Positions 33,970 to 42,811 of a stretch of DNA of 64,000 bases are shown piece by piece. The DNA is taken from the NCBI GenBank assembly GCA_020635135.1, contig JACKAJ010000015.1, positions 558,001 to 622,000 on the forward strand, written 5' to 3'. A model generated the notes under the pieces. That model worked only from the letters and a program-made list of their open reading frames with translations, ran no database searches and was not told the origin of the DNA. Positions within the stretch are counted from its first letter, which is position 1, and every line of letters starts with the position of its first letter. The stretch is from Halobacteriovoraceae bacterium (GTDB taxonomy: Bacteria > Bdellovibrionota > Bacteriovoracia > Bacteriovoracales > Bacteriovoracaceae). The translations under genes and the position numbers were made by a program.

Positions 33970-34446
33970 TTAATTGAAGATGACGTCAATCTGATGACCA
34001 ATTTCAGATTCACTATCTCCGGTAGAAAGCGCAATTTCCTTGACGAGAAGATCGCGACACAAATCGACCATCTTTTTTTCACCAAAACTGAGTTTTTTAG
34101 AGAAACGTAAAAGAAGTAAAGACCGCAATACATCAGCAATTTCGTAAACTGATCCAGAGTTAATTTTTGCCATATATTCGCGATGACGACGATTCCAAGT
34201 TGCTCGATTGAGCTTAATATTGTGATCTTTTAAAAGATCAAAAACATTGACCACTTCAGTTTTTGTCACAAGTGGCCGCAAATCCTCTGAATTAGAGGGA
34301 ACTATAACTTTCATGCCATTTGAAACAATTTTGATAGTGTAAGTCGATAGAGTCCGAGACCCTAAATTCTTTTCTTCAATAGCAAGAACCTGCCCCACAC
34401 CATGGCCTGGATAGACAATATAATCGCCTATATCAAACTTAGTCAT
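33970..34446 (-). CDS. CarD/CdnL-family RNA polymerase-binding regulator
   Basis: A 158-residue transcription regulator. The N-terminal RNA-polymerase-interacting domain shows FDIGDYIVYPGHGVGQVLAIE and VIVPSNSEDLRPLV. The C-terminal helical DNA-binding domain contains NRATWNRRHREYMAKINSG and LSFGEKKMVDLCRDLLVKE. CarD/CdnL proteins bind the RNA polymerase beta subunit and stabilise open complexes, often at rRNA and translation genes. Its position just upstream of gltX fits this role. Length and domain order are normal for the family. Confidence 0.93.
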   Translation of the reverse strand: MTKFDIGDYIVYPGHGVGQVLAIEEKNLGSRTLSTYTIKIVSNGMKVIVPSNSEDLRPLVTKTEVVNVFDLLKDHNIKLNRATWNRRHREYMAKINSGSVYEIADVLRSLLLLRFSKKLSFGEKKMVDLCRDLLVKEIALSTGDSESEIGHQIDVIFN

Positions 34447-34640
34447 TATTCTTGATCCCTTGAATTCGATAGTTAAATACCCAATGATTTTATCACGTTT
34501 CCCATGAGCCTTGGGGGGTGTCAGTAAACTTTACAGTGTGCTGGCCTTTGAGCAGAAATTTTTATAGAGCTCGCCCTCAAAGCTCATAAATCCCTGAAAT
34601 TACAAATATGAAAACTTGGCCACCCGCTTGCATTTCTGGA

Positions 34641-34660
34641 GCTCAACCGAAAGGTTGGGC
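34641..34660 (+). promoter_or_regulatory. GNRA-capped hairpin in an mRNA leader
   Basis: Stem GCTCAACC / GGTTGGGC (with one G-T pair) closed by a GAAA tetraloop. It lies about 10 nt before the AGGAG ribosome site of the gene at 34682. It could stabilise the leader or modulate ribosome access. It does not fit a known riboswitch that I can recognise. Confidence 0.5.
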
Positions 34661-34681
34661 TAATTTACTAGGAGAATATTT

Positions 34682-35338
34682 ATGAAAGCTCTAGCTTTGA
34701 GTCTCATGGCCTTAGTGTTGACACCCCTTTTGCTTGCCCAGGATTTAACCCCTGAGTCTAAGCTCAAAAATTGCTATACCGGGAGTCCAATGTTGGAAAT
34801 AAACGATGTGTGTCCAAACGGAGTTTATACTCAAAAAATGTATGACAGAGATATGAGTGAAATAGCTCAAGGAACTCAAGCACTCCCCAGCTCTCAACCT
34901 GCGGGCATCCAAGACAATTCAACCGAGCAAGTAGCTGCCACAACTGCACCAGGCACATACTCTAAATTTTGTGCTTACCGATCACCAAGTGGAGTTCAGT
35001 ATCGCCCTTGCGATACCGGTGAAGTAAGCAACTATGTTGTTCCCCACTACATTGATCACTTTGTCACAAGCATGGATCTTCTCAAACTTAAACTCGAAAT
35101 GGAGTATACAAAAACAAGATATGAGCTTCTTTCTAAAAAATACCTCTATAAAGAGCAATACTATCATCAGCTTTTCCCAAATCCTGAATTTGCATATGAA
35201 AAACAGTACAGCTTCTCACAAATTCCAAACAACAAAGATGCGAGAACTGAGATTTCTGAAAAGAATAGTGAAAATGATTCTCAAGAAGATAGTATAGAAC
35301 CTGCCAACAATAATAGCGACGCCGTAACGAATTCATAA
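34682..35338 (+). CDS. Exported protein with acidic tail, unknown function
   Basis: A 218-residue protein with a signal peptide (MKALALSLMALVLTPLLLAQ). It contains three notable regions: an N-terminal stretch with cysteines in KNCYTG and DVCPNG; a segment KFCAYRSPSGVQYRPCDTG with another cysteine pair; and a helical region (MDLLKLKLEMEYTKTRYELL). The tail is Asn/Asp/Glu/Ser-rich and disordered. No family recognised. Strong AGGAG ribosome site, and a stable hairpin in the leader. Confidence 0.8.
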   Translation: MKALALSLMALVLTPLLLAQDLTPESKLKNCYTGSPMLEINDVCPNGVYTQKMYDRDMSEIAQGTQALPSSQPAGIQDNSTEQVAATTAPGTYSKFCAYRSPSGVQYRPCDTGEVSNYVVPHYIDHFVTSMDLLKLKLEMEYTKTRYELLSKKYLYKEQYYHQLFPNPEFAYEKQYSFSQIPNNKDARTEISEKNSENDSQEDSIEPANNNSDAVTNS

Positions 35339-35358
35339 AAACATTAGTATCAAAAATA

Positions 35359-35390
35359 AAAAGCCTCCAAATTCTTGGAGGCTTTTATAC
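35359..35390. terminator. Bidirectional Rho-independent terminator
   Basis: Stem AAGCCTCCAA / TTGGAGGCTT with an ATTC loop, and A/T runs on both sides. It serves the exported-protein gene on the plus strand and the gingipain-like gene on the minus strand. Confidence 0.92.
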
Positions 35391-35420
35391 TTTACTTCAA
35401 TTTTATCTTTTCAAATAAAA

Positions 35421-37310
35421 TTAAATATTTGTTTCAAAGTATTGGTGTCCTGGAGCAAGCACAGAAACTTTTGAGTAGCCTGCTTCTGTAGGAATGCGAA
35501 CATTTCCTGCACCATCAGTTTTCTTAATCAAAAACTTATCTGATCCATTGTGGAAAACAACCACTTGATCACCAAGCACTCTTTCTCTTGAATCAGAAGA
35601 TAAAAACTTAAGAGTGTTTGTTGTCTTTTTAACTTCAACTTTGTTCGGAACTCTTGTTCTGACCATCATCGTAGCATCGCCAAACAAATGGTACCAAGTA
35701 ATGTTATCAATTAGATCTGAAGAGTTGTGCCAGTTTTCTGAAAGATAGAACTGACCACCAAGAACAATTTGTCCTAAGTTTTTCAAGTGTTGCTCTTCTT
35801 TGATTTTATTAATTCCAGTCGACATAATCGCAGGTGGGTGCCATGAAATATTAACTGATCCACCATAGTAAGCGACTGCTCCAGTTTCTTTACCATCACG
35901 ATCAATACTATTCATGAAAGTTTCACCAAACCATCCAGGTAAAAAACGGCCATTTTGGCAGGCAACATCGATAATAATTGGCTTAATGCTTGCTGGTGCC
36001 ATTCTATCAATATCATCGATATTGTAATTGTCGTTTGTTGAAGCCCAAGAAGTACCACTTCCGTGACCGACATAGGCAACCCAAAAACTTCCATCTTCAA
36101 AAGCAGCGTTGATATTCCGAGCGATAGCGTTTCCTTTGCTTTGAAGAAGAACACTAAACTCTGAACCGTAAACATCACCGAAATCTTTTTCGATCATGCG
36201 CACGTAATCTTCATCAGATGGGCTTGAACCTTCATCAGAGGCAATGAGAAGTCCATTTTTTAAACCTTTATAATCTTCGTGTTGAGCTTTTTCATACTCA
36301 ACAATTTTATTCACTTGTCTTTGAAGTTGTTCTTCTGTTTCAACTACAAAGCGGCTGTAGAAAACATCAGGAATATAATCATCATCACCATCAAAAGTCA
36401 CATAAGGAAGATCTGAAGGAGTTTTATAAGAGCTTGAAGTCTCTTTGTAAAAAGTTGGGAAGATTTTTTCATGCCCAACAAAAACGAGATAAGAAAAATT
36501 TTCTTGTCCTCTTCTTCTTTCGTTTGATTGGTAAATTTTATGGATGGTTGTTTTAATTTTCTCTGCACTACTTCCAAGTTCTTCCATCATTTTAACTTCA
36601 ACATCAAAGCCAATTTTCTTTTTCCAAAGAACATATTCAGCAAGAGCTTTTGAGTCTTGGAATTTTCTTGGCGCTACAACAAGAACTTTATTATTTTTTT
36701 CTTTTAAATCCCATGTCCCTGGTTGAGTTGCTTCGAGTTCTTTTTCAGAATCAAAGAGCTCAACAGCTGAGCGAGATTTTGACTGAATAACAACTTGCAT
36801 ATCAGGATAAAGTTCAATCTCATTTGCACTTCTGTCATAGCTAACAGGATAGACAGTGACTTGAGAAATTGGAGTTCCTCTGAACTTTCCTAAATAGCTA
36901 ACTTTAAAAGTTCCTCTATAGTTTTCAAGAGTTTTGTAATCTCTATCAGTCCAATCAACATATCTATCTTTTGGAGAAGAACAACGGTACTTACAAATCT
37001 TTCTCGCTTTCTTAGAAACTCTAAAACGATTAAGTTTTTGTGATTCTTTTTTGTTCATGACCACTTTGAAATTTTCTGGCGTTGATTTCACGAGAAAGTT
37101 CGCAAAGGGAATACGAGGAGCATCGGGAACTTCAATAAAATTGTCGAAACCTTTAACAGGTACGTTAAGACGGCTGTAAGTTGAAGAATCGAGAGTAAAT
37201 TGAATATCGATACTTCTTCCTCGAGACTGCTTAATTTTGTAAATTTGATGATCAGTAGCAAAGACAGCAAAGCTCAACATCAATGTTAAAATGACTGATA
37301 AAATTCTCAT
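35421..37310 (-). CDS. Secreted gingipain-like cysteine protease (peptidase C25)
   Basis: A 629-residue secreted protease. After the signal peptide (to about residue 19) comes a propeptide-like beta region with paired cysteines (KICKYRC). The C25 catalytic domain starts near KVLVVAPRKFQDS (208-220). It has the dyad H416 (VAYVGHGSGTSW) and C451 (IIIDVACQNGRF), plus the C25 segment AVAYYGGSVNISW. A C-terminal Ig-like beta domain of about 90 residues follows, as in gingipains. There is no obvious type IX sorting signal. Gingipain-type proteases degrade host or prey proteins; in this kind of organism a role in prey degradation is plausible but unproven. Monocistronic. Confidence 0.9.
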   Translation of the reverse strand: MRILSVILTLMLSFAVFATDHQIYKIKQSRGRSIDIQFTLDSSTYSRLNVPVKGFDNFIEVPDAPRIPFANFLVKSTPENFKVVMNKKESQKLNRFRVSKKARKICKYRCSSPKDRYVDWTDRDYKTLENYRGTFKVSYLGKFRGTPISQVTVYPVSYDRSANEIELYPDMQVVIQSKSRSAVELFDSEKELEATQPGTWDLKEKNNKVLVVAPRKFQDSKALAEYVLWKKKIGFDVEVKMMEELGSSAEKIKTTIHKIYQSNERRRGQENFSYLVFVGHEKIFPTFYKETSSSYKTPSDLPYVTFDGDDDYIPDVFYSRFVVETEEQLQRQVNKIVEYEKAQHEDYKGLKNGLLIASDEGSSPSDEDYVRMIEKDFGDVYGSEFSVLLQSKGNAIARNINAAFEDGSFWVAYVGHGSGTSWASTNDNYNIDDIDRMAPASIKPIIIDVACQNGRFLPGWFGETFMNSIDRDGKETGAVAYYGGSVNISWHPPAIMSTGINKIKEEQHLKNLGQIVLGGQFYLSENWHNSSDLIDNITWYHLFGDATMMVRTRVPNKVEVKKTTNTLKFLSSDSRERVLGDQVVVFHNGSDKFLIKKTDGAGNVRIPTEAGYSKVSVLAPGHQYFETNI

Positions 37311-37404
37311 AAAACATCCTTTTTTAAATACTTTTTTTGAGAGTCATAAAATCATGGAAAAGACGAGTAATTCTGTCAACTAACTTCAACAGTAAAAAAC
37401 AAAC

Positions 37405-37430
37405 AAAAAAAAAGGGCGCATTAAGCGCCC
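37405..37430 (-). terminator. Rho-independent terminator of the sucC-sucD-ndk-DUF962 operon
   Basis: On the minus strand: GGGCGC, TTAAT loop, GCGCCC, then nine T. It lies 25 nt after the stop of the DUF962 gene. Confidence 0.92.
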
Positions 37431-37454
37431 GATCATCTAAACAATTACACTTTA

Positions 37455-37922
37455 TTAGTTCTTTTTGGGGAGCATGTCCCTAAAGAAAATTTCTTTTGAA
37501 ACCCAGAGTGGGCCGACTAAAAGAAATTGTAGATCTTTAAAAAAAGAAGGCTTTTTTCCTTCAATTTTATGACCAATAAATTGGAAAATCCAGGCCACAA
37601 TAAAAATACTGAGACATAAAGAAAAGAGTATCGAAGTATTTTCATATATCGAGTGGGCCACAAAACACATCAGTGACACTTCAAAGAGCATGACGATTGT
37701 TGGCTTCACTCCCAACGTAAGATAAAAAATCATGCAAGCCCCTGCAAAAAGAGTTGCCCAGTTAATCCATGGAGAAACAAAAGCTTCCATCCTCGGAGCT
37801 GTCCACAGCATTCCAAGGATTGAAAACATGATCAATGGAACACAGACTTTATGAATGTAAACATTCGTTTTGTGTCTATGTGACTCTCCGTATTCACTAA
37901 ACCATTGTTCAATAGACTTCAT
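37455..37922 (-). CDS. DUF962 / Mpo1-like membrane protein
   Basis: A 155-residue membrane protein with four hydrophobic segments. The N-terminus has the DUF962 histidine pattern YGESHRHKTNVYIHKVCVPLIMF. Further histidines fall in VAHSIYEN and FIGHKIEGKKPSFF, the usual C-terminal element. The yeast member Mpo1 is an Fe-dependent dioxygenase that alpha-oxidises 2-hydroxy fatty acids, and the conserved histidines are its metal ligands. The match here suggests a similar lipid oxidation role. It lies 6 nt after ndk and ends at a terminator. Confidence 0.87.
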   Translation of the reverse strand: MKSIEQWFSEYGESHRHKTNVYIHKVCVPLIMFSILGMLWTAPRMEAFVSPWINWATLFAGACMIFYLTLGVKPTIVMLFEVSLMCFVAHSIYENTSILFSLCLSIFIVAWIFQFIGHKIEGKKPSFFKDLQFLLVGPLWVSKEIFFRDMLPKKN

Positions 37923-37928
37923 GGCTAT

Positions 37929-38357
37929 TTACCACCTTTCAAAAATTTCATTATTTTCGAAAAAATAAGAAATCTCTCTTTCCGCTGATTGCGAAGAATC
38001 TGATCCATGAACAGCATTAGCTTCAAGTGATCGAGCGTAAAGTTTTCTCAAAGTCCCCTCTTCAGCTTCTGCAGGATTGGTGGCTCCCATGATCTCTCTG
38101 TTTCTCAGGATGGCATTTTCACCTTCTAAAACCATGAGGACAATCGGACCAGAAGTCATAAAGTTCACAAGAGAATTAAAAAATGGCCGCTCTTTATGTT
38201 CGATGTAAAAGCCTTCAGCTTTTTCTTTCGAAAGAGTCGTCAACCTTGCAGCGGCAATCTTTAAACCTTCTTTTTCAAAACGGGCAACAATATTTCCAAT
38301 ATTGTTATCTTCTACTGCATTTGGTTTTATAATACTCAATGTTCTTTCAATCGCCAT
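37929..38357 (-). CDS. ndk: Nucleoside diphosphate kinase
   Basis: Transfers the gamma-phosphate of ATP to NDPs through a phosphohistidine; 142 residues. It begins MAIERTLSIIKPNAV, and the active His is H117 in NAVHGSDS. GATNPAEAEEGTLR is standard. I chose the ATG at 38357, with GGAGG 5 nt upstream; the frame is open four codons earlier. It lies 59 nt downstream of sucD on the same strand. Ndk is known to associate with succinyl-CoA synthetase in some bacteria, which gives the arrangement functional sense. Confidence 0.97.
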   Translation of the reverse strand: MAIERTLSIIKPNAVEDNNIGNIVARFEKEGLKIAAARLTTLSKEKAEGFYIEHKERPFFNSLVNFMTSGPIVLMVLEGENAILRNREIMGATNPAEAEEGTLRKLYARSLEANAVHGSDSSQSAEREISYFFENNEIFERW

Positions 38358-38416
38358 TTTTACCTCCAAAATAATAAATAAACGAACTTATACTTTAACT
38401 TCTAAAATCTCTTTAC

Positions 38417-39283
38417 TTAGAGAACTTCCGCTATTTTCTCACCCAATTCTGCTGGGCTTCGAGCAATTGTTACTCCACATTCTTCTAATATTCTAAATTT
38501 TGCTTCTGCAGTGTCGTCACCACCTGAAATGATGGCCCCTGCGTGCCCCATTCGCTTCCCTGGAGGAGCTGATGCTCCAGCAATAAAGCTGACAACAGGC
38601 TTCGACATATTGTCTTTAATCCAGCGAGCAGCGTCTGTTTCTGCACTTCCACCGATCTCACCGATCATAATGACTGCTTCCGTTTCAGCATCACTTTCAA
38701 AAAGATCGAGACAATCAATAAAGTTTGTCCCGTTCACTGGATCTCCACCGATCCCAACACATGTTGATTGCCCAATTTCTCTTTGAGTTAACTGGTAGAC
38801 AGCTTCATAAGTAAGCGTTCCCGAACGCGAGATAACCCCAACGTTACCTGGCATGTGAATGTGCCCTGGCATAATTCCAATTTTACACTCTCCCGGAGTT
38901 ATAATTCCAGGACAGTTCGGTCCAATTAATCGCGACTTTGAATTCTTAAGAACTGATTTCACTTTCACCATATCATTAATTGGAATTCCTTCGGTGATCG
39001 CAATGATCAAGGGTATTTCCGAATCAATAGCTTCAAGAATTGAGTCCGCTGCAAACGGCGGTGGAACGAAAATCATAGCGGCATTAGCCCCAGTTTCTCG
39101 TACAGCTTCATTGGTTGAGTTAAAAACTGGAATCCCTTCGTGAATATGTCCACCTTTTCCTGGAGTAACCCCACCCACAACATTAGTCCCATAATCTCTA
39201 GACTGAAGGGTATGAAAAGTTCCTTGTTTTCCTGTTAAACCAACAGTTATTAATTTTGTATCTCTGTTAACTAAAATTGACAT
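38417..39283 (-). CDS. sucD: Succinyl-CoA synthetase alpha subunit
   Basis: The CoA-binding, phosphohistidine-carrying subunit of succinate-CoA ligase (TCA cycle), 288 residues. It starts MSILVNRDTKLITVGLTGKQG. The CoA-binding region has GGVTPGKGG, followed by PNCPGIITPGECKIGIMP. The active His lies in GKRMGHAGAIISGG. The ATG at 39283, behind GGGAGGAG, is preferred over an upstream in-frame start at 39340 that lies inside sucC. It follows the sucC stop by one base. Confidence 0.97.
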   Translation of the reverse strand: MSILVNRDTKLITVGLTGKQGTFHTLQSRDYGTNVVGGVTPGKGGHIHEGIPVFNSTNEAVRETGANAAMIFVPPPFAADSILEAIDSEIPLIIAITEGIPINDMVKVKSVLKNSKSRLIGPNCPGIITPGECKIGIMPGHIHMPGNVGVISRSGTLTYEAVYQLTQREIGQSTCVGIGGDPVNGTNFIDCLDLFESDAETEAVIMIGEIGGSAETDAARWIKDNMSKPVVSFIAGASAPPGKRMGHAGAIISGGDDTAEAKFRILEECGVTIARSPAELGEKIAEVL

Positions 39284-39284
39284 C

Positions 39285-40454
39285 TTAAGCTCCTCCCTTG
39301 GCTGCTTCGACAACTTTCTTAGCAGCATCAGCAAGATCATCGGCTGGAGTAATTTCTAAGCCTGATTCGTTGAGAATTTTCTTTCCAAGTGAAACGTTTG
39401 TTCCTTCAAGTCTTACGACGAGAGGAACTTTGAGCTTCAATGTTTTAGCAGCAGCAACAATACCTTCAGCGATAATGTCACACTTCATAATTCCACCAAA
39501 AATATTAACGAGAATAGCCTTCACATTTTTATCTCTTAAGATAATTGTAAAAGCTTTTTCAACTGTTTCTTTGGTTGCCCCTCCCCCCACATCGAGAAAG
39601 TTGGCAGGCTCTCCACCATAGAGCTTAATGATATCCATCGTAGCCATGGCTAATCCCGCACCATTGACGAGACAACCAATATTTCCATCGAGACTAATAT
39701 AGGAAAGCCCATACTTAGAAGCTTCGAGTTCTTGAGGAGATTCTTCAGTAGGATCTCGCAATTCTTCAATCTCTGGGTGTCTCATAAGAGCATTATCATC
39801 AAAGTTTAATTTAGCATCGAGGGCGATCACGTTTCCATCTTTTGTGGTGACCAGTGGATTGATCTCAGCAATCGAGCAATCTTTTGCCAAATAAAGATTG
39901 TAGAGGCCATGGAAAAAGTGAATAGCCTTTTTCATGGTGTCACCAGTTAATCCTATTCCATAAGCCAGTTTTCTTCCAACATAAGGAGAGAAGCCCGTAG
40001 CAGGATCAATGGCAACTTTTATAATTTTCTCAGGATGAGTTTTAGCAACTTCTTCGATCTCAACCCCCCCTTCTGAAGAAGCCATCATAGTGATTTTCCC
40101 TTTCACGCGATCAAGAACAATTCCAACATAATATTCGTGATCAATGTCACAACCTTGTTCAATGAGAATTTTTTCAACCTTTTTACCTTCAGGACCTGTT
40201 TGGTGAGTGACAAGGTTCATTCCAATGATTTCTTTAGCGTATTTTTCAACTTCATCAAGAGAATGGGCAAGCTTAACTCCTCCCCCTTTCCCTCGGCCTC
40301 CGGCATGGATTTGAGCTTTAACAACCCAAATATTCCCTCCTAGCTTTTTCGCTACGGCGAGGGCCTCCTGTGGTGTGCTGGCAACATCACCATTGAGAAC
40401 GCTGATGTTGAATTCCCTCATCAAGCCTTTCGCCTGATACTCATGAACATTCAT
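39285..40454 (-). CDS. sucC: Succinyl-CoA synthetase beta subunit
   Basis: The ATP-grasp, nucleotide-binding subunit of succinate-CoA ligase, 389 residues. It begins MNVHEYQAKGLMREF. The ATP-grasp signature is WVVKAQIHAGGRGKGGGV, and the C-terminal part has FLDVGGGA and LVNIFGGIMKCDIIAEGI. AGGAG ribosome site upstream of the ATG. It is the first gene of an operon continuing into sucD, ndk and the DUF962 gene. Confidence 0.97.
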   Translation of the reverse strand: MNVHEYQAKGLMREFNISVLNGDVASTPQEALAVAKKLGGNIWVVKAQIHAGGRGKGGGVKLAHSLDEVEKYAKEIIGMNLVTHQTGPEGKKVEKILIEQGCDIDHEYYVGIVLDRVKGKITMMASSEGGVEIEEVAKTHPEKIIKVAIDPATGFSPYVGRKLAYGIGLTGDTMKKAIHFFHGLYNLYLAKDCSIAEINPLVTTKDGNVIALDAKLNFDDNALMRHPEIEELRDPTEESPQELEASKYGLSYISLDGNIGCLVNGAGLAMATMDIIKLYGGEPANFLDVGGGATKETVEKAFTIILRDKNVKAILVNIFGGIMKCDIIAEGIVAAAKTLKLKVPLVVRLEGTNVSLGKKILNESGLEITPADDLADAAKKVVEAAKGGA

Positions 40455-40638
40455 AAACTATCTCCTCTTAATTACTAACCTGACTAACTAATCCAAATTC
40501 CAGGCATCCTCGACAAAGGACAGTTTCGAAGACGGAGTTCTCGTTAGATCATTATAGAAGCTAAGATTATTCCACATCTTCAATAATTTCAATATTCTCT
40601 TGGCAATTAACATTAGCTTTGAGAAATTGATTTCTATC

Positions 40639-41526
40639 ATGAGTAACAGATCTTATCACTCTATTTACCCTAGTTTTTTTAAACTCGATGGCGGCGCGAT
40701 GTTCGGGATTATCCCCAAGCCCCTCTGGGAGAGGCGAATACCCGCAGATGAGCTCAATAGAATAGAGATGAATTGCCGAATTTTTTATATTCAAAGCGGG
40801 GACAAACACATTCTCATCGACACAGGAGTTGGCGATTATCATGATGCGAAGTTTCAAGATCGTTTTGGACTCGACGCTATTGCTCATCCTGTTGGAGAAT
40901 CTCTTCATAGTTTTTGTGAAATAACTCCGGACGCTATTACCGATGTGGTGCTCACACATTTGCATTTTGATCACGTCGGTGGCCTTGGGACAAAAGATGG
41001 AAAAACCCCACTTTACCCCAATGCGACAGTTCACATTCACAAAAAACACTACGAGTATGCTCTTCGCTCGACTCCTCGAGATTCTGGCTCTTTTCAAAAG
41101 CATTATTTTCAACCTTTGATTGAACTTTTGGATGGCCGTGGAAAAGTGCGCTGGTTGGACGAAGAAAAAACTGGATCTCTTCTAGAAGGCGCTGATGGTT
41201 ACAAACTTCAATACCGAACATGTTTTGGTCATACTCCCTATCAAGTTCTCCCCTACGACGATAAAATTATTTATATGGGTGACACTGTTCCCACTGCTCA
41301 TCATATCGATATCCCCTGGGTCATGGGATATGACATTCAACCTGGTGTGAGTTCTGTGGAACGCAAGGAGCTCTATCAATTTGTCATGGATAATAATCTC
41401 ATTATGGTTTTTGATCACGATAAAGAACATTGGGGCGGAAAAATTGCGGTGGATGAAAAAAAGCGCTACATCTTTACAGAGCTTTATCCCTGTCAATCAA
41501 ATCAATTTGAATCTCATCAACTTTAG
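40639..41526 (+). CDS. MBL-fold metallo-hydrolase (quorum-quenching lactonase-like)
   Basis: A 296-residue metallo-beta-lactamase-fold hydrolase. The metal-binding motif is THLHFDHVGG (H107, H109, D111, H112). Later ligands are GHTPYQV and GDTVPTAHH. The N-terminal FKLDGGAMFGIIPKPLWER is typical of a group related to AHL lactonases and YtnP. The substrate is not determined by sequence. I chose the ATG at 40639 since it gives the family-typical N-terminus; a TTG 13 codons earlier lacks support. It overlaps the convergent lipoprotein gene by 4 nt. Confidence 0.88.
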   Translation: MSNRSYHSIYPSFFKLDGGAMFGIIPKPLWERRIPADELNRIEMNCRIFYIQSGDKHILIDTGVGDYHDAKFQDRFGLDAIAHPVGESLHSFCEITPDAITDVVLTHLHFDHVGGLGTKDGKTPLYPNATVHIHKKHYEYALRSTPRDSGSFQKHYFQPLIELLDGRGKVRWLDEEKTGSLLEGADGYKLQYRTCFGHTPYQVLPYDDKIIYMGDTVPTAHHIDIPWVMGYDIQPGVSSVERKELYQFVMDNNLIMVFDHDKEHWGGKIAVDEKKRYIFTELYPCQSNQFESHQL

Positions 41527-42050
41527 TTTTCTTTTTGGTAGAGGTCAGACATCTCTTCACAAGATGGGGTCACTTCTCGAATTCTCTCGTTAAGCATCTC
41601 AATCGCCTTTTCATTACTGGGAGAATTCCAAAGTTTGGAAACATCTTTTTTGTCTTCCCAAATGACTTTATTTTTAGGGTTATGAAACATTTTGAGATGG
41701 AGTTCAACCGTTTTTGTGAAGATTATGGGATTAATCGTGACGTGAAAATCAAACCATAAACGTAAGTGTGTTTCTTTTATTTTATTGTGGAGTTTGTAAG
41801 CTTTAACCTCTAATTCTTTAGTGGTTTCTTCAGTAATGTCGGTAAATTTAACAATTGAAGTCTCGAACGAAGCAGGATCTTTCTCTTCTAGAAATAAGGA
41901 GAGGCATTCCGCTTCTATAGGATGAACAGTTTCAATTTTTGGTGTTGTTGGAAAAAATCCTCTCAATGTTTCCACTTTTTTGATAGGGTCCAATTCCATT
42001 CCACAAGAACTCAAAAAAGCAACAATCAAAATTGAGAATAGCATTTTCAT
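41523..42050 (-). CDS. Lipoprotein, unknown function
   Basis: A 175-residue lipoprotein with the lipobox FLSSC (C16). The mature part is mixed alpha/beta, charged, with two more cysteines (AECLSLF, PSCEEM). There is no recognised domain. No ribosome site precedes the ATG. A good promoter (TTGATG, 17 nt, TATAAA) ends 8 nt before it, so this message may be leaderless. Confidence 0.8.
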   Translation of the reverse strand: MKMLFSILIVAFLSSCGMELDPIKKVETLRGFFPTTPKIETVHPIEAECLSLFLEEKDPASFETSIVKFTDITEETTKELEVKAYKLHNKIKETHLRLWFDFHVTINPIIFTKTVELHLKMFHNPKNKVIWEDKKDVSKLWNSPSNEKAIEMLNERIREVTPSCEEMSDLYQKEN

Positions 42051-42058
42051 AGGTTTAA

Positions 42059-42087
42059 TTTATATCAGTAACTTCTATGAGCATCAA
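42059..42087 (-). promoter_or_regulatory. Promoter directly abutting the lipoprotein start
   Basis: On the minus strand TTGATG (42087-42082), 17-nt spacer, TATAAA (42064-42059), then 8 nt to the ATG at 42050. The predicted transcript would begin at or next to the start codon. Confidence 0.55.
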
Positions 42088-42236
42088 TCAAATATGTAAA
42101 TTTTATTTATCTTCGTCCTCATAAAAACCAAGAATGCGATAACTTAATAGGTTTGTTATTTGCTCTTTTTTCCACGTATTTATTCTCAATCAAAACGCTA
42201 AAATGGCAATTAACTCATCAAATTCTGGAGGTTTCG

Positions 42237-42797
42237 ATGAAATTAATATGTTTATTTACAAGTCTTCTCTTATGGAATTTTCAGGCCAGTGCAGTCACGA
42301 CTTTCGACGAGGCCAGAACACTTTTTGAAACATCTGACAGCATGGCCAGCAGCTATGGTGATTTTGTCGGTTCATGGACACCCAATCAGTTATTCACTGA
42401 TGGCCAAGGGATGATCACGCTTGGAATGATTAAAGAAGGTCTTAATCTTTTCAGCGGTGAACTCGATGGATTCAAGTATTACAACCAAATTAAAATTACT
42501 AGCGAAGATGTTTTGATCTATATGGATTCGCTTCTTTATAATATTTTCGACAAGCAAGCGAAAACCCATTTAACAAATCTTAGCGACACAATTGAATTTA
42601 GTTGGTCACAAAAAATTAAGAAAAATGATCTTGTCCATATTTATGGTGTTGATAAAGCCGATGCTGTTAACCTTGGTAAGGTTCATCACTCACAAGTTTG
42701 TAAGATGATCGCTAAGAATCAAATGATCTGCGAGCAAACTCTCAACAGCACTTGCTCACAAGATCTCACTCGTTACCTCGTATACGATCGTTTCTAA
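42237..42797 (+). CDS. Exported protein, unknown function
   Basis: A 186-residue protein with a signal peptide (MKLICLFTSLLLWNFQASA). The mature part is mixed, with cysteines near the C-terminus (QVCKMI, MICEQT, STCSQD). The segment FVGSWTPNQLFTDGQGMITLGM resembles the start of small lipid-binding or surface proteins, but no family is recognised. The ATG at 42237 is preceded by TGGAGG; the frame is open to 42153, but the extra residues would put the signal peptide in the middle. Confidence 0.8.
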   Translation: MKLICLFTSLLLWNFQASAVTTFDEARTLFETSDSMASSYGDFVGSWTPNQLFTDGQGMITLGMIKEGLNLFSGELDGFKYYNQIKITSEDVLIYMDSLLYNIFDKQAKTHLTNLSDTIEFSWSQKIKKNDLVHIYGVDKADAVNLGKVHHSQVCKMIAKNQMICEQTLNSTCSQDLTRYLVYDRF

Positions 42798-42811
42798 AAA
42801 TTAAATATTTT

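Noticed and set aside
34620..34681. Cyclic-di-GMP (GEMM) or other riboswitch
   Set aside because: Only one hairpin with a GAAA loop is present; the conserved core sequences of the known classes are missing.
40567..41112. Minus-strand frame of 181 codons opposite the MBL hydrolase
   Set aside because: The plus-strand frame carries the HxHxDH motif and a family-typical N-terminus; the opposite frame has none.
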